Shown in pieces: positions 48,736 through 60,227 of a stretch of DNA of 64,000 nucleotides. This stretch comes from Neoaquamicrobium microcysteis (lineage in GTDB: Bacteria; Pseudomonadota; Alphaproteobacteria; Rhizobiales; Rhizobiaceae). The stretch covers positions 291,491 to 355,490 of the forward strand of contig NZ_VSZS01000065.1 of assembly GCF_008180155.1 (NCBI RefSeq), written 5' to 3'. How positions within the stretch are numbered: position 1 is the stretch's first letter; each line of letters starts with the position of its first letter. The notes beneath the pieces were generated by a model, which was not told where the DNA came from, made no database searches, and saw only the letters and a program-made list of their open reading frames with translations. The translations under genes and the position numbers were made by a program.

Positions 48736-49599
48736 TCAGGCCGGTGTCTTTTCCGCAATGTCAAAAAACGCATCGCGCAGAGAAAGCGTCACCGATCCCG
48801 GATGGCCGTTGGCGACGCTGGCGTCATCGATGGCAACGACGGGCATGACGACGGTGGTGGCGGCCGTGATAAAGGCCTCCTTGGCCTGCTTGGCCTCTTC
48901 CACGGAAAAACCCCGCTCCTCGACGGTAAGGCCGAGTTTCTTGGCTACATCCATGACCGTGGCACGCGTGACCCCGCGCAGAATACCGTGGTCTGCCGGT
49001 CTCGTGACAAGCTTTCCGTCGGGGGTGACAATCCAGGCATTGGTGGACGCCCCTTCCTTCACGACACCATCCAAATCGACGAACCATGCCTCCACGGCGC
49101 CGGCTTCCTTCGCCTGCTGGCGGGCCAGAACGTTCGGCAGCAGGCCCACAGTCTTTATATCGACACGCTCCCAGCGGTTTTCCCGAACGGTGATGACCTT
49201 CACCCCCTGAGAAGCGCGCTTGGCAGCGGCAGCCGGGTCCGAGCGCTTGGCCGTGACGACGATCGCCGGCGCTGTCCCCGATGCCGGGAAATAGTGATCG
49301 CGCGGTGCCACGCCGCGGGTTACCTGAAGGTAGACGAGCCCGTTTTCTATTCGGTTGCGCCTCACCACCTCGCCCATCACCATCTGCAGCACGCGTCTGC
49401 TGAGCGGCCACTCTATGCGAAGCTCGCGCAGCGACCGGTCGAGTCGGTCGAGATGGCGCGTCATATCCATGATCTGACCGCGCGCCACCTCGCACACCTC
49501 GTAGACACCGTCAGCAAACTGATAGCCGCGATCCTCGATATGCACGCAAGCTTCGGCATGCCGGGTGTAGCGCCCGTTCACATAGGCAATGCGTGGCAT
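48736..49599 (-). CDS. D-amino-acid aminotransferase
   Basis: 287 residues of the class IV PLP-fold: YVNGRYTRHAEACVHIEDRGYQFADGVYEV at the start, the catalytic Lys in DIKTVGLLPN (Lys149), and VVKEGASTNAWIVTPDG near residue 190. It interconverts D-alanine and D-glutamate with keto acids. The gene sits between trkA and hfq in this order in many Hyphomicrobiales. Branched-chain aminotransferase is an alternative, but the D-AAT motifs are better. Confidence 0.9.
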   Translation of the reverse strand: MPRIAYVNGRYTRHAEACVHIEDRGYQFADGVYEVCEVARGQIMDMTRHLDRLDRSLRELRIEWPLSRRVLQMVMGEVVRRNRIENGLVYLQVTRGVAPRDHYFPASGTAPAIVVTAKRSDPAAAAKRASQGVKVITVRENRWERVDIKTVGLLPNVLARQQAKEAGAVEAWFVDLDGVVKEGASTNAWIVTPDGKLVTRPADHGILRGVTRATVMDVAKKLGLTVEERGFSVEEAKQAKEAFITAATTVVMPVVAIDDASVANGHPGSVTLSLRDAFFDIAEKTPA

Positions 49600-49656
49600 C
49601 TTTTCCCCTCGTCAGGTGAGTCCGGCATCTTGAATGCCAGTCAATGAGCAGGTTCG

Positions 49657-51033
49657 TCAGAAGAATTCAAGGCTGACGCGGAACATCTGTTCGACCTGCT
49701 TGACGGCAGACGCCATCGCGAAAATGACCACGCGATCCTTGGGTTTGATCCTTAGCGCACCGTCCGGCCGCAGCACCTTGCCGTCACGCATCAGGGCGCC
49801 AAGACGCAGCCCTTCCGGCAGTTCCAGTTCGCGCAGCGGCCTTCCCACAAGTGGTGAGGTCTCGAGGGCTTCAGCCTCTATGATCTCCGCTGCGCCGTGC
49901 TGGACGCTGTGGACGGCGCGGATTCGCCCTCGCCTGACATGCTGCAGAATGCGCGAGATGGTGGCGGCGCGGGGATTCACATAGGCATCGATGCCCAGCA
50001 TGCCGGCGAAGTCGTGGTAGGTCGGATTGTTGATGAGGACCAGATTGGCCCGGCACCCCAGGCGCTTGGCCATGACGCCCGACAGGATGTTGACCTGGTC
50101 GTCGTTGGTCAGGCCGACCATAAGGTCAGCCTCGGCGATATCCGCTTCCATCAGAAGCTTCTGATCCAGCGCGCTGCCATGCAGCACGATCGTTCGCTGC
50201 AACTCGTCGGCTGCCTTGGTCGCCCGCTCACGACTCGCCTCGATGATCTTCACCTTCGCCGGTGTATCGCCACGCTCGATGGCACGTGCGACGTGGCGAC
50301 CGATATTGCCGGCACCCGCGATGACGATTCGTGCCGCCCTTTTCTCGTCATGGCCGAAAAGCCCCATGGTGCGCCGCACCTGTTGCTTGGCGACGACCAC
50401 GTAAGCCAGATCGCCGACGGAAAGCTGATCGGACGAGCGGGGCACGAACAGCTGGTGGCCACGGGAAACGCCCACAACGGTAGCCAGCAGGTCGGGAAAC
50501 AGTTCGCTCAGCTGTGAAAGCGGCGTATCGACAACCGGGCAGTCCTGGAGACATTCCAGCGCCACCATGACGATCTTGTCGTCGGCAAAGCCCACGGCGT
50601 CTGCCGCACCCGGCAGGGCGATGCGCTGTAGCACCATCTCGCCTACCTCCTGCTCGGGCGAGATGATGACGTCGATCGGCATGTGGTCGCGCGTGAACAT
50701 GCCCATTGCATAGGGCCGCAGATATTGCTGGGCACGGATACGCGCGATCTTCGTCGGCACTTCGAAGAGGGAATGCGCCACCTGACACGCGATCATGTTG
50801 ACCTCGTCGTGAAAGGTCACCGCGATGATCATGTCGGCGTCGGGCGCACCGGCCGCCTCCAGCACGTCGGGATGGGCGCCATGCCCCACGAAACCGCGAA
50901 CGTCGAGCGTGTCGCGTACGTTGCGGATGAGATCGGGCGAGACGTCGATGACGGAGACGTCGTTCTTTTCGGCGGCGAGCTTTTCGGCAATGCCATAGCC
51001 CACCTGCCCGGCGCCGCAGATGACAACGCGCAT
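49657..51033 (-). CDS. trkA: Trk potassium uptake regulatory protein TrkA
   Basis: 458 residues, two RCK units: N half with MRVVICGAGQVGYGIAEKLA (NAD-binding) and VTFHDEVNMIACQVAHS, C half with IVIAGAGNIGRHVARAIERG. It gates the Trk potassium channel with NAD(H). No channel gene is adjacent. It lies 6 bases after the ntrX stop, so it may be cotranscribed with ntrYX as in related genomes. Confidence 0.95.
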   Translation of the reverse strand: MRVVICGAGQVGYGIAEKLAAEKNDVSVIDVSPDLIRNVRDTLDVRGFVGHGAHPDVLEAAGAPDADMIIAVTFHDEVNMIACQVAHSLFEVPTKIARIRAQQYLRPYAMGMFTRDHMPIDVIISPEQEVGEMVLQRIALPGAADAVGFADDKIVMVALECLQDCPVVDTPLSQLSELFPDLLATVVGVSRGHQLFVPRSSDQLSVGDLAYVVVAKQQVRRTMGLFGHDEKRAARIVIAGAGNIGRHVARAIERGDTPAKVKIIEASRERATKAADELQRTIVLHGSALDQKLLMEADIAEADLMVGLTNDDQVNILSGVMAKRLGCRANLVLINNPTYHDFAGMLGIDAYVNPRAATISRILQHVRRGRIRAVHSVQHGAAEIIEAEALETSPLVGRPLRELELPEGLRLGALMRDGKVLRPDGALRIKPKDRVVIFAMASAVKQVEQMFRVSLEFF

Positions 51034-51039
51034 GTCGGA

Positions 51040-52401
51040 TCAGACCCCCAGAGACTTGAGCTTGCGGTGAAGCGCCGAACGCTCCATGCCGATGAACTCG
51101 GCGGTCCGCGATATGTTTCCGCCGAAGCGGTTGATCTGCGCCAGAAGATATTCCTTTTCGAACAACTCACGCGCCTCGCGCAACGGCAGGGCCATGATGT
51201 GCTGGTCGGACTGATTCGGCGCGCGGGGCATCATGTCTCCGATTTCCTGCGGGAGAAGATCTGCCGTTATTGGCGCATCCACCTCCTCGCCGCGTGCAAG
51301 GATCATCAGACGTTCGATGTTGTTCTTGAGCTGCCGCACATTGCCCGGCCAGTTATGTGCCTGCAGCACCGCCAACGCATCGTCGCCGATGCGGCGCATG
51401 CGAATGCCGGCCTGACTGGCGATCTGCCGCATGAAGTGGTCGACGAGGAACGGGATATCCTCGCGCCGTTCCGAAAGTGCCGGCACCATGACCGGCACGA
51501 CCGCTAGGCGGTGATAGAGGTCTTCCCTGAAACGTCCCTGCCGGATCATCTGCTCGATGTTCTGCGCCGACGACGAGATGATGCGAACGTCAACCTTGAC
51601 GCGCTTCGAGCCACCGACACGTTCGAACTGCTGGTCGACCAGCACACGCAGGATCTTGGCCTGCGTTTCGCGTGGCATGTCTGCCACCTCGTCAATGTAG
51701 AGAATTCCACGATGGGCCTCCTCGAGCGCCCCGACCTTGCGCTCGCCGCCATTGGCCTCGGTCCCGAACAGCTCCATCTCCATACGCTCGGGCGTGATCG
51801 AGGCAGCGCTGACGGTCACGAAGGGGCCACTCTTGCGCGAGGAAAGGGCATGGATGGCGCGTGCGGCCAGCTCTTTGCCGGAGCCCGAAGGACCGATAAC
51901 CATAACGCGGCTGTTGGTGGGTGCGACACGCTCGATGGTCTGGCGCAACTGGCTCATCGCCGCCGACATGCCGATCAGGTCGAACGTCTCGCCGCTGCGC
52001 TTCTTGAGGTCGGAGAGCTCGCGCCGCAGCTTCGACGTTTCCAGCGCGCGTTCCGCAATCAGGATCAGCCGGTCGGCCTTGAACGGTTTCTCGATGAAGT
52101 CGTACGCTCCGCGCCGGATCGCCGAAACGGCAGTTTCGATGTTGCCGTGCCCCGAGATCATCACCACCGGCAAGCCGGGATGCAGTTTCTTTATCTCGTC
52201 GAGAAGAGCCAGTCCGTCGAGCCGCGACCCTTGCATCCAGATGTCCAGGAATACGAGCCGGGGGACCCTGTCGGCTATCGCTGCAAGCGCGCTGTCGGCA
52301 TCGTGGGCGGTGCGCGTCTCGTGCCCCTCGTCACCCAGAATGCCGGCTACGAGTTCGCGGATGTCCTCCTCGTCGTCAACGATCAGAATATCAGACGCCA
52401 T
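51040..52401 (-). CDS. ntrX: Nitrogen regulatory response regulator NtrX
   Basis: 453 residues. Receiver domain with Asp53 in LVFLDIWMQGS and Lys105 in FIEKPF; AAA+ domain with GPSGSGKE (Walker A) and YIDEVADMP; C-terminal Fis-type helix-turn-helix (GGNISRTAEFIGMERSALHRKLKSL). The GAFTGA loop that contacts sigma-54 is replaced by residues about 214-224 (TEANGGERKVG). It pairs with NtrY, with which it overlaps by 11 bases. Confidence 0.94.
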   Translation of the reverse strand: MASDILIVDDEEDIRELVAGILGDEGHETRTAHDADSALAAIADRVPRLVFLDIWMQGSRLDGLALLDEIKKLHPGLPVVMISGHGNIETAVSAIRRGAYDFIEKPFKADRLILIAERALETSKLRRELSDLKKRSGETFDLIGMSAAMSQLRQTIERVAPTNSRVMVIGPSGSGKELAARAIHALSSRKSGPFVTVSAASITPERMEMELFGTEANGGERKVGALEEAHRGILYIDEVADMPRETQAKILRVLVDQQFERVGGSKRVKVDVRIISSSAQNIEQMIRQGRFREDLYHRLAVVPVMVPALSERREDIPFLVDHFMRQIASQAGIRMRRIGDDALAVLQAHNWPGNVRQLKNNIERLMILARGEEVDAPITADLLPQEIGDMMPRAPNQSDQHIMALPLREARELFEKEYLLAQINRFGGNISRTAEFIGMERSALHRKLKSLGV

Positions 52402-54673
52402 TTTCTACCTTTTCGTTCGTCCTGCCGTGAGTGCTGTCTGCCGACGGCACACCTTCGCCGGCCGCGCCCGCAGCCGGTAGCACGATGCGGATCATGGCCC
52501 CCCGGCCACCATGGAAATCCGGCGGCGCATCGTGCAGTTCGAGTCTTCCGCCATGGTCTTCCACTATCTTCTTGACGATCGCGAGGCCCAGGCCGGTGCC
52601 TTTTTCCCGCGTCGTCATGTAGGGCTCCAGCAGCCGCTGGCGATTTTCGCGCGGCAAGCCCTTCCCGTTGTCGACCACGTCGATGGTGATGCGGCTGCCG
52701 TCTTGCCGTGCGCGAATCGATATTTCACCGCTTGCGCCGCTGTCGCGTTCTGCGGCCTCGATCGCCTCGGCAGCGTTCTTTATGAGATTGCCGAAAGCCT
52801 GGCTCAGGAGCCGGCTGTCGAACGTGCCCATCAATGGCTTTTCGCCGAACTCACGCCTGAACGCGATGTCCGCGCGGCTGACCTCGATGAGGAACGACGC
52901 TTCGCGTAGCGGTTCGCGCAGGTCCAGCACCTGCATGTCCGGCTTCGGCATCCGCGCGAAGGCGGAAAACTCGTCCACCATGCGCCCAATGTCGCCGACC
53001 TGCCGGATGATGGTTTCCGTGCACTGGTCGAAGACCTCGCGATCTTCGACGATGACCTTGCCGAACCGCCGGCGAATCCGCTCGGCCGAAAGCTGGATGG
53101 GGGTCAGCGGGTTCTTGATCTCGTGGGCGATCCGGCGCGCAACGTCGGCCCACGCCGAAGAGCGCTGCGCTTGAAGCAGGTCGGTAATATCGTCCACCGT
53201 AACGACATAGGAGGCGGTATCGCCGGCCCCTTCCTCGGTCGTTACCTGCACGTTGAAAGTCCGCTCCGCACCGCCGCGATAGAAGGTCACCTGCTCGCGA
53301 TAGACCGGGCGGCCGGAGGTGAGGCCGATCTCGAACACCCTGCCGACATGGGGCAACACCTCGACAAGCTTGCGGCCCAGAGCGGTGGCCGACCGTATCG
53401 TCAGCATCTCTTCGGCAGACCGGTTGATGATCGAGATCGTGCCGCTCTGGTCTACGCCGATTACCCCCGCCGTCACGCCCGAAAGCACCGCCTCCGAGAA
53501 GCGCCGCCGCTCATCGATCAGATCCTTGGCAGATAGCAGTTCGTTGCGCTGCGTCTTCAACTGGCGGATCATCTCGTTGAAGGTGTCGCCAAGCGAAGCA
53601 ACGTCGCCGTCGGACTGGCGAACGGGCACGGCGACATCCAGGTTGCCGGTGGCCACCTCGTCTGCCGCGCCTATGAGCTGGCGTATCGGCCGCACGATGC
53701 GGTCGGCTACCGCAATGCCGGTCCATATCGCCGAGAGCACGATGATGAGTGTCAGGCCCAGATAGGTCAGCGCGAAGGCGAGCTGGGTCGTGAGCCGGTT
53801 GCTTTCCAGCGCCCTGTACTCGTCGGTGTTGGCGCGGACGATCTGCCGGGCGCGGATCACCTGCTCGTCAAGCGTGCGTATGGTGTAGAGATAGGCGTCC
53901 TCGATCTCGCGCAGCTTCACGATCGCACCGACGAGGTTGCGGTTGCCCGGCGGGATCAGGATCGGCAAACCGTCGGCCGCCGTGTGGACTGTCTCGATCG
54001 GCGGAGCCGGCATGGCGAAGTTGGCATCGGTTTCCGCCTGCATGATGACCGATCCATCGGAGCGTATGAGGGCCGCGTGGTCGAGATTTCGTCCCATCGC
54101 CTGCTGGCTCATCAGCGAGCGGAAACCAGTGCGGTCGAGGCCGTAGAGCGTGCGGCTGGCGTCAAGCACATAAGCGGTGGACAGCGTCGCATCCTGCAGG
54201 TTGCGGGCGTTCTCGACGACATAGGCTTCAGCGATCGACATCGACGAACTGATGATGACCTTGGTCCGCAGCTCGAACCATCTGTCAAGACCGAGGTCGA
54301 GTGTGACTGAAGCGATGATGGCAACGAGAATCGCCGGAATCGCGGCCACCAGCGAGAACATGGTGACGATGCGCACGTGGAGCCGAGAGGCGGCCTTACC
54401 GCGGCGACGCGCCATCAGGATGCGGTGTATCTCTCGCACGATCAGAGCGACGAGAAGCAGAACGAAGGCCGCATTGAGAGCGACCAGCCACAGCGTCGTC
54501 GTGCCATCGGGAGTGATCGGCGTAAGACCCAACAGGACGGCGAAAGAGACACCCGCGCTGATGAGAGCGCCTACGATTGCAGCGATACCCGGCAATGCGA
54601 GCAGCCGCCGGCCGTCGGACGCAGTGGGTGCCGGCAGCGCGGTCGGATTCATCGCTGGTGTCTGTAGCGCCAT
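52391..54673 (-). CDS. ntrY: Nitrogen regulatory sensor histidine kinase NtrY
   Basis: 760 residues. About four N-terminal membrane helices enclose a periplasmic loop, then a HAMP region, a PAS domain (SEAVLSGVTAGVIGVDQSGTISIINRSAEEML), the H-box [15 protein letters not shown] and a HATPase with VVDNGKGLPRENRQRLLEPYMTTREKGTGLGL. It phosphorylates NtrX, sensing nitrogen or redox state. Its start is 97 bases from the ntrC stop. Confidence 0.95.
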   Translation of the reverse strand: MALQTPAMNPTALPAPTASDGRRLLALPGIAAIVGALISAGVSFAVLLGLTPITPDGTTTLWLVALNAAFVLLLVALIVREIHRILMARRRGKAASRLHVRIVTMFSLVAAIPAILVAIIASVTLDLGLDRWFELRTKVIISSSMSIAEAYVVENARNLQDATLSTAYVLDASRTLYGLDRTGFRSLMSQQAMGRNLDHAALIRSDGSVIMQAETDANFAMPAPPIETVHTAADGLPILIPPGNRNLVGAIVKLREIEDAYLYTIRTLDEQVIRARQIVRANTDEYRALESNRLTTQLAFALTYLGLTLIIVLSAIWTGIAVADRIVRPIRQLIGAADEVATGNLDVAVPVRQSDGDVASLGDTFNEMIRQLKTQRNELLSAKDLIDERRRFSEAVLSGVTAGVIGVDQSGTISIINRSAEEMLTIRSATALGRKLVEVLPHVGRVFEIGLTSGRPVYREQVTFYRGGAERTFNVQVTTEEGAGDTASYVVTVDDITDLLQAQRSSAWADVARRIAHEIKNPLTPIQLSAERIRRRFGKVIVEDREVFDQCTETIIRQVGDIGRMVDEFSAFARMPKPDMQVLDLREPLREASFLIEVSRADIAFRREFGEKPLMGTFDSRLLSQAFGNLIKNAAEAIEAAERDSGASGEISIRARQDGSRITIDVVDNGKGLPRENRQRLLEPYMTTREKGTGLGLAIVKKIVEDHGGRLELHDAPPDFHGGRGAMIRIVLPAAGAAGEGVPSADSTHGRTNEKVENGV

Positions 54674-54691
54674 CGGTCAGCCGTCCCTCAC

Positions 54692-54742
54692 GCGTTGCAT
54701 CTATGCAACGCATTGTGGCGATTGTGCAACAAGCACATCGCC
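54692..54742. promoter_or_regulatory. Inverted repeats between ntrC and ntrY
   Basis: Perfect 9-base repeat GCGTTGCAT-CT-ATGCAACGC (54692-54711), then an imperfect one, GCGATTGTGC/GCACATCGC (54718-54742). They lie 19-69 bases upstream of ntrY and share the GTTG/CAAC core with the repeat ahead of dusB-ntrBC. Confidence 0.5.
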
Positions 54743-54770
54743 TCGAAACCCTGTTTGGCGGTGGAAATGG

Positions 54771-56221
<1,451 letters not shown>

Positions 56222-56225
<4 letters not shown>

Positions 56226-57355
56226 GCAGCACTTCCTTCTTCGACAGGTTCCTCCGCGCTACGTGGCTCCCTCCAGGCCGGCATCAGCACGCGAAACGTG
56301 GTTCCCCGCGCCGACGAGTCGCATTCGATCACCCCTCCATGCTCCCCCACGATCTTGGCCACCAGAGCCAGACCGAGCCCTGAGCCGTTGGGCTTTGTGG
56401 TGATAAAGGGATCGAACAGGATCGGCAGGATATCGTCCGGCACACCCGAACCATTGTCGTGCACGCAGAACTCGAGCGGCAGCGAAACACGGTCCTGCGT
56501 GCCCGGCACGGAAAGCCTTATCCCGGGCCGGAACGCGGTGGAAAGCGTGATCTCGCCGTTCGGATCGCTGCCAATGGCCTCGGCGGCATTCTTGATGAGG
56601 TTGAGGAACACCTGCACGAGTTGGTCGCGGTTGGCGTAGACCGGCGGCAACGAGGGATCGTAGTCCTCGATGATCTTGATGCGGTTGGCAAAGCCGTTGC
56701 GTGCCAGCGCCTTCACATGGTCGAGCACGACGTGGATGTTGACCGGCCAGCGATCGATCGGCCGCTCGTCGGAAAACACTTCCATGCGATCGACCAGCGA
56801 GACGATGCGGTCCGTTTCGTCGGTGATCAGTCTCGTCAGCGCACGGTCTTCATCGGAAACAACGGTTTCCAGAAGTTGTGCCGCACCCCTGATGCCCGAC
56901 AGCGGGTTCTTGATCTCGTGCGCCAGCATCGCGGCCAGGCCGGTCACGGACCGCGCGGCACCCCGATGGGTCATCTGCCGGTCGATCTTGTCGGCCATCG
57001 ACCGTTCCTGGAACATCACGACGACATGGCCGGGCAGTTCCGGCACAGGGGCGACGTAGAGATCGACGATCCTCTCGGGGCCTAGACGGGGCGACGAGAT
57101 ATCCACGCGATACTCGTTGAAAGGCGCGCGGCGCTCGCGCACTTGTTCCACAAGCGTGAGCAGCGGGCTTCCGAAGGGAACGAAGCGTTCCAGCCCATCG
57201 CGCGCAAGCATCGCGGCGCTGGAGCGGAAGAAATCTTCGGCATCGGCATTGGCGAACGCGATCCGCCCGTCAGGCGCCACCATGATGACAGGGTGGCGAA
57301 TCGTGTTGAGAACGATAGCGGCCGGGTCCATCCCCGCGGGAAAAGGCGTGGTCAT
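56222..57355 (-). CDS. ntrB: Nitrogen regulation sensor kinase NtrB
   Basis: 377 residues from ATG 57355, overlapping the dusB stop by four bases. A PAS domain ([30 protein letters not shown]) precedes the H-box [20 protein letters not shown] and a HATPase with [20 protein letters not shown]. No membrane helix: it is the cytosolic NtrB that answers to PII proteins. Cotranscribed with dusB and ntrC. Confidence 0.97.
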
Positions 57356-58377
57356 GCGGCGCTCCGCAGCATTGCTTCCGCATTCTCGGAAAAGGCGATG
57401 CGTATCGCATCGATCACCATGTGCGGTTCGGTCGAGGTCATGATGGTGCGGCGTGTGTTCGGGGCAACGTGCGGCGCGTGGCGATCCAGATACCACCCCA
57501 GATGCTTCCGGGCCTGCCGCAGCCCGGATTCCACGCCGTAAAAGGTAAGCATGTCTTCGTAATGAGCTGAAATATATTCTGAAATCTCTGCCGCGTGGCG
57601 TGGAACGCCTCGGGCGAGATTCCCGCCTGCCTCGGCGGCCAGCGAGCCTGCGAGCCACGGTGCGCCGTAGTGGCCGCGGCCGATCATCACTGCATCCGCG
57701 CCGGATTGCGCAACGATTTCCGAAGCGTCGGCCAAGGTCAGGACATCGCCATTGGCGACCACCGGGATCGATACGGCCTGCTTGACACGTTTGATGGCGC
57801 GCCAGTCGGCGCTTCCTTTGTAGAACTGGCAGCGCGTGCGGCCATGCACGGTTACGAGCGCCACGCCGGCCGCTTCCGCGCGCCGCGCTATATCGGGCGC
57901 GTTAAGCGTATCCTCGTCCCACCCCAGCCGCATCTTGACGGTTACAGGAATGTCCACGGCACCGATGACAGCCTGGATAAGCGACAGCGCATGATCGGGC
58001 GCGCGCATCAACGCCGAACCGCAATAGCCACCGGTGACCTTCTTTGCCGGGCAGCCCATGTTGATGTCGATGATATCGGCGCCCTCGCCCGCCGCGATCC
58101 TTGCGCCTTCAGCCATCCATTCGGCATCGCGCCCGGCAAGCTGCACGACATGGACCGGCACGTCCGGGCGGCGAATGCGCAGCGCGGAGTTACGGCGGCC
58201 CTTTGCAAGCTCCCCGCTGGCGACCATTTCGGAGACGACGAGCCCCGCGCCGTGAGCAACTGCCCGTTTGCGAAACGGCTCGTCCGTGATACCCGACATG
58301 GGTGCGAGAAATATGCGGTTGGCGATCTCGACGCCGCCCAGATGGAGCGGCGTGGCGAGGGTTGCTGAAACGGACAT
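57352..58377 (-). CDS. dusB: tRNA-dihydrouridine synthase, NifR3/DusB type
   Basis: 341 residues from ATG 58377; the open frame continues upstream without family match. FMN-dependent TIM barrel: [45 protein letters not shown] (catalytic Cys), [18 protein letters not shown], and [11 protein letters not shown]. It reduces uridines in tRNA D-loops. First gene of the dusB-ntrB-ntrC operon (the old nifR3 gene). Confidence 0.96.
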   Translation of the reverse strand: MSVSATLATPLHLGGVEIANRIFLAPMSGITDEPFRKRAVAHGAGLVVSEMVASGELAKGRRNSALRIRRPDVPVHVVQLAGRDAEWMAEGARIAAGEGADIIDINMGCPAKKVTGGYCGSALMRAPDHALSLIQAVIGAVDIPVTVKMRLGWDEDTLNAPDIARRAEAAGVALVTVHGRTRCQFYKGSADWRAIKRVKQAVSIPVVANGDVLTLADASEIVAQSGADAVMIGRGHYGAPWLAGSLAAEAGGNLARGVPRHAAEISEYISAHYEDMLTFYGVESGLRQARKHLGWYLDRHAPHVAPNTRRTIMTSTEPHMVIDAIRIAFSENAEAMLRSAA

Positions 58378-58404
58378 GCACAAAAACCAAGCAATCCAGA
58401 ATAC

Positions 58405-58439
58405 TGCACAACGCCTAACCATAAACGAAGCGTTGTGCA
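58405..58439. promoter_or_regulatory. Inverted repeat in front of dusB-ntrBC
   Basis: TGCACAACGC (58405-58414) and GCGTTGTGCA (58430-58439), perfect 10-base arms, 15-base spacer, 28 bases upstream of the dusB start and inside the gap to ispDF. The outer TGCAC/GTGCA half-sites resemble NtrC boxes but the spacing does not. Confidence 0.6.
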
Positions 58440-58542
58440 ACTGCGAAATGATGCGATACCACGCTGAAAAGCGAATGCGCTGGCAAATTGCGGAACCGCC
58501 ACATAAGCGTGGATCGACTTCAACGGGAAACCCGGGCAAAAG

Positions 58543-59739
58543 ATGGCGGCAGGCAGGATCGGGGTGGTGATTGTTGCGGCTGGCCGCGGCGAACGCGCCG
58601 GCCAGTCCGGCGAGGGGCCCAAGCAGTATCGGCGCATCGGCGGCGAGCCAGTGATTCGCCGCACGCTGCGGGCATTCCGCGATCATCCGGCCGTCAGCGA
58701 CATCGCCGTCGCCATCCATCCCGACGATAGCGAACTCTTTCGCGATGCCGCCGGCGAACTGGCGTCCGGGGTCATCGTCGTGCATGGCGGCGCGACGCGC
58801 CAGGCTTCCACGCGCTTGGCGCTGCTGTCGCTGGTGGAGCGCGGCCTCGATGCTGCACTCATTCACGACGCCGTGCGGCCCTTCGTCGATGCCTCCCTCA
58901 TCGACCGCGTGGTGGATGGGCTTGCCGATGGCTGCGGAAGCCTTCCGGCGATGCCGGTATCGGATACGCTGAAAAAGGGCGGCATGAGCGGGATCGTGGC
59001 CGGCACCGTGCCGCGCGCAGGCCTGTTTGCCGCCCAGACGCCACAGGGATTTCCGTTCGCGGCGATCCTGGACGCGCACGAGCGTGCCTTTTCAGCCGGC
59101 CGCAGCGACTTTACCGATGACGCGGCCATTGCCGAGTGGGCAGACATCCCGGTGCGCCTCGTTGAAGGATCGGCCGATAACGTCAAGCTTACATGGGCAA
59201 GGGAAATCGAGATGGCGAATGCGCGGCTTTCGGCAGCGGGCTTCCCGGACGTACGCACCGGTAATGGTTACGACGTCCACTCTTTCGAGGACGGAGACCA
59301 CGTTATGCTATGCGGCGTGCCCATCCCGCACGGGAGGCGTCTTTCCGGCCATTCCGACGCCGATGTGGGCCTTCACGCCCTTACTGACGCGCTGCTGGCA
59401 ACCTGCGGTGCCGGGGACATCGGCACGCACTTTCCGCCCTCCGACATGAAATGGAAGGGTGCGGCCTCCCGCATCTTTGTGGAAGAGGCAGTACGCATCG
59501 TACGCGCACGGGGAGGCCGTATCGCCAACGCCGACATCACGTTGATAGCCGAAGCGCCGAAGGTCGGCCCGCATCGCACGGCGATGACGCAGGCGCTGTC
59601 GGCGATGCTTGGCATTGCGCCGGACCGCGTTTCGGTTAAGGCGACGACCAACGAGAAGCTGGGTTTCATAGGGCGCGAGGAAGGCATCGCCGCGATTGCC
59701 ACCGCGACCGTGGTCTATCCCGGAGAACTGCCGGAATGA
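58543..59739 (+). CDS. ispDF: Bifunctional IspD/IspF isoprenoid enzyme
   Basis: 398 residues joining two steps of the MEP pathway. Residues 1-230 are IspD ([32 protein letters not shown], with the C-terminal [10 protein letters not shown]). Residues about 233-395 are IspF (GNGYDVHSF with metal Asp and His, [47 protein letters not shown]). The fusion is usual in alphaproteobacteria. CinA starts within its stop (four-base overlap). Confidence 0.97.
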   Translation: MAAGRIGVVIVAAGRGERAGQSGEGPKQYRRIGGEPVIRRTLRAFRDHPAVSDIAVAIHPDDSELFRDAAGELASGVIVVHGGATRQASTRLALLSLVERGLDAALIHDAVRPFVDASLIDRVVDGLADGCGSLPAMPVSDTLKKGGMSGIVAGTVPRAGLFAAQTPQGFPFAAILDAHERAFSAGRSDFTDDAAIAEWADIPVRLVEGSADNVKLTWAREIEMANARLSAAGFPDVRTGNGYDVHSFEDGDHVMLCGVPIPHGRRLSGHSDADVGLHALTDALLATCGAGDIGTHFPPSDMKWKGAASRIFVEEAVRIVRARGGRIANADITLIAEAPKVGPHRTAMTQALSAMLGIAPDRVSVKATTNEKLGFIGREEGIAAIATATVVYPGELPE

Positions 59740-60227
59740 GCGATCTGGCCCCCCTCGCCCGCCGCTTTCTCGATATCTGCCAGGCGCGCGGCATACTTTC
59801 GGCAACTGCGGAATCATGCACGGGCGGCCTCATCATCGCGCTGCTCACGGATATTCCGGGCTCATCTTCGATGGTGGATCGCGGCTTCGTCACCTATTCC
59901 AACGAAGCAAAGATGGAGATGCTCGGCGTCACGGCGCAAACGCTCCAAGCGCATGGCGCGGTGTCCCGGGAGACCGCGCTGGAGATGGCGGCCGGTGCGT
60001 TGGCACACAGCCGCGCGGGGATAAGCCTGGCCGTCACCGGCATAGCCGGGCCGGATGGAGGCAGCGCGGAAAAACCGGTCGGGCTCGTCTGGTTCGGTGT
60101 GGGGGTGAAAGGACGCGAGCCCTTTGCCGAGCGACGGATTTTCGAGAACAACGGCCGCGATTTCATCCGCCGCGAGACGGTCAGGACCGCGCTGGAACTG
60201 GGGATAGCGGCGCTGGAGACTCGCTAG
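59736..60227 (+). CDS. CinA C-terminal-domain protein (nicotinamide-nucleotide amidohydrolase type)
   Basis: 163 residues, only the C-terminal CinA domain (PncC-like): [74 protein letters not shown]. It deamidates NMN in NAD salvage. Translationally coupled to ispDF; its end overlaps the coq10-like stop by four bases. Confidence 0.94.
   Translation: MSDLAPLARRFLDICQARGILSATAESCTGGLIIALLTDIPGSSSMVDRGFVTYSNEAKMEMLGVTAQTLQAHGAVSRETALEMAAGALAHSRAGISLAVTGIAGPDGGSAEKPVGLVWFGVGVKGREPFAERRIFENNGRDFIRRETVRTALELGIAALETR

Noticed and set aside
58405..58439. Canonical NtrC enhancer box
   Set aside because: Half-sites look similar, but the distance between TGCAC and GTGCA is much larger than in the known 17-base box, so only an operator-like repeat is claimed.
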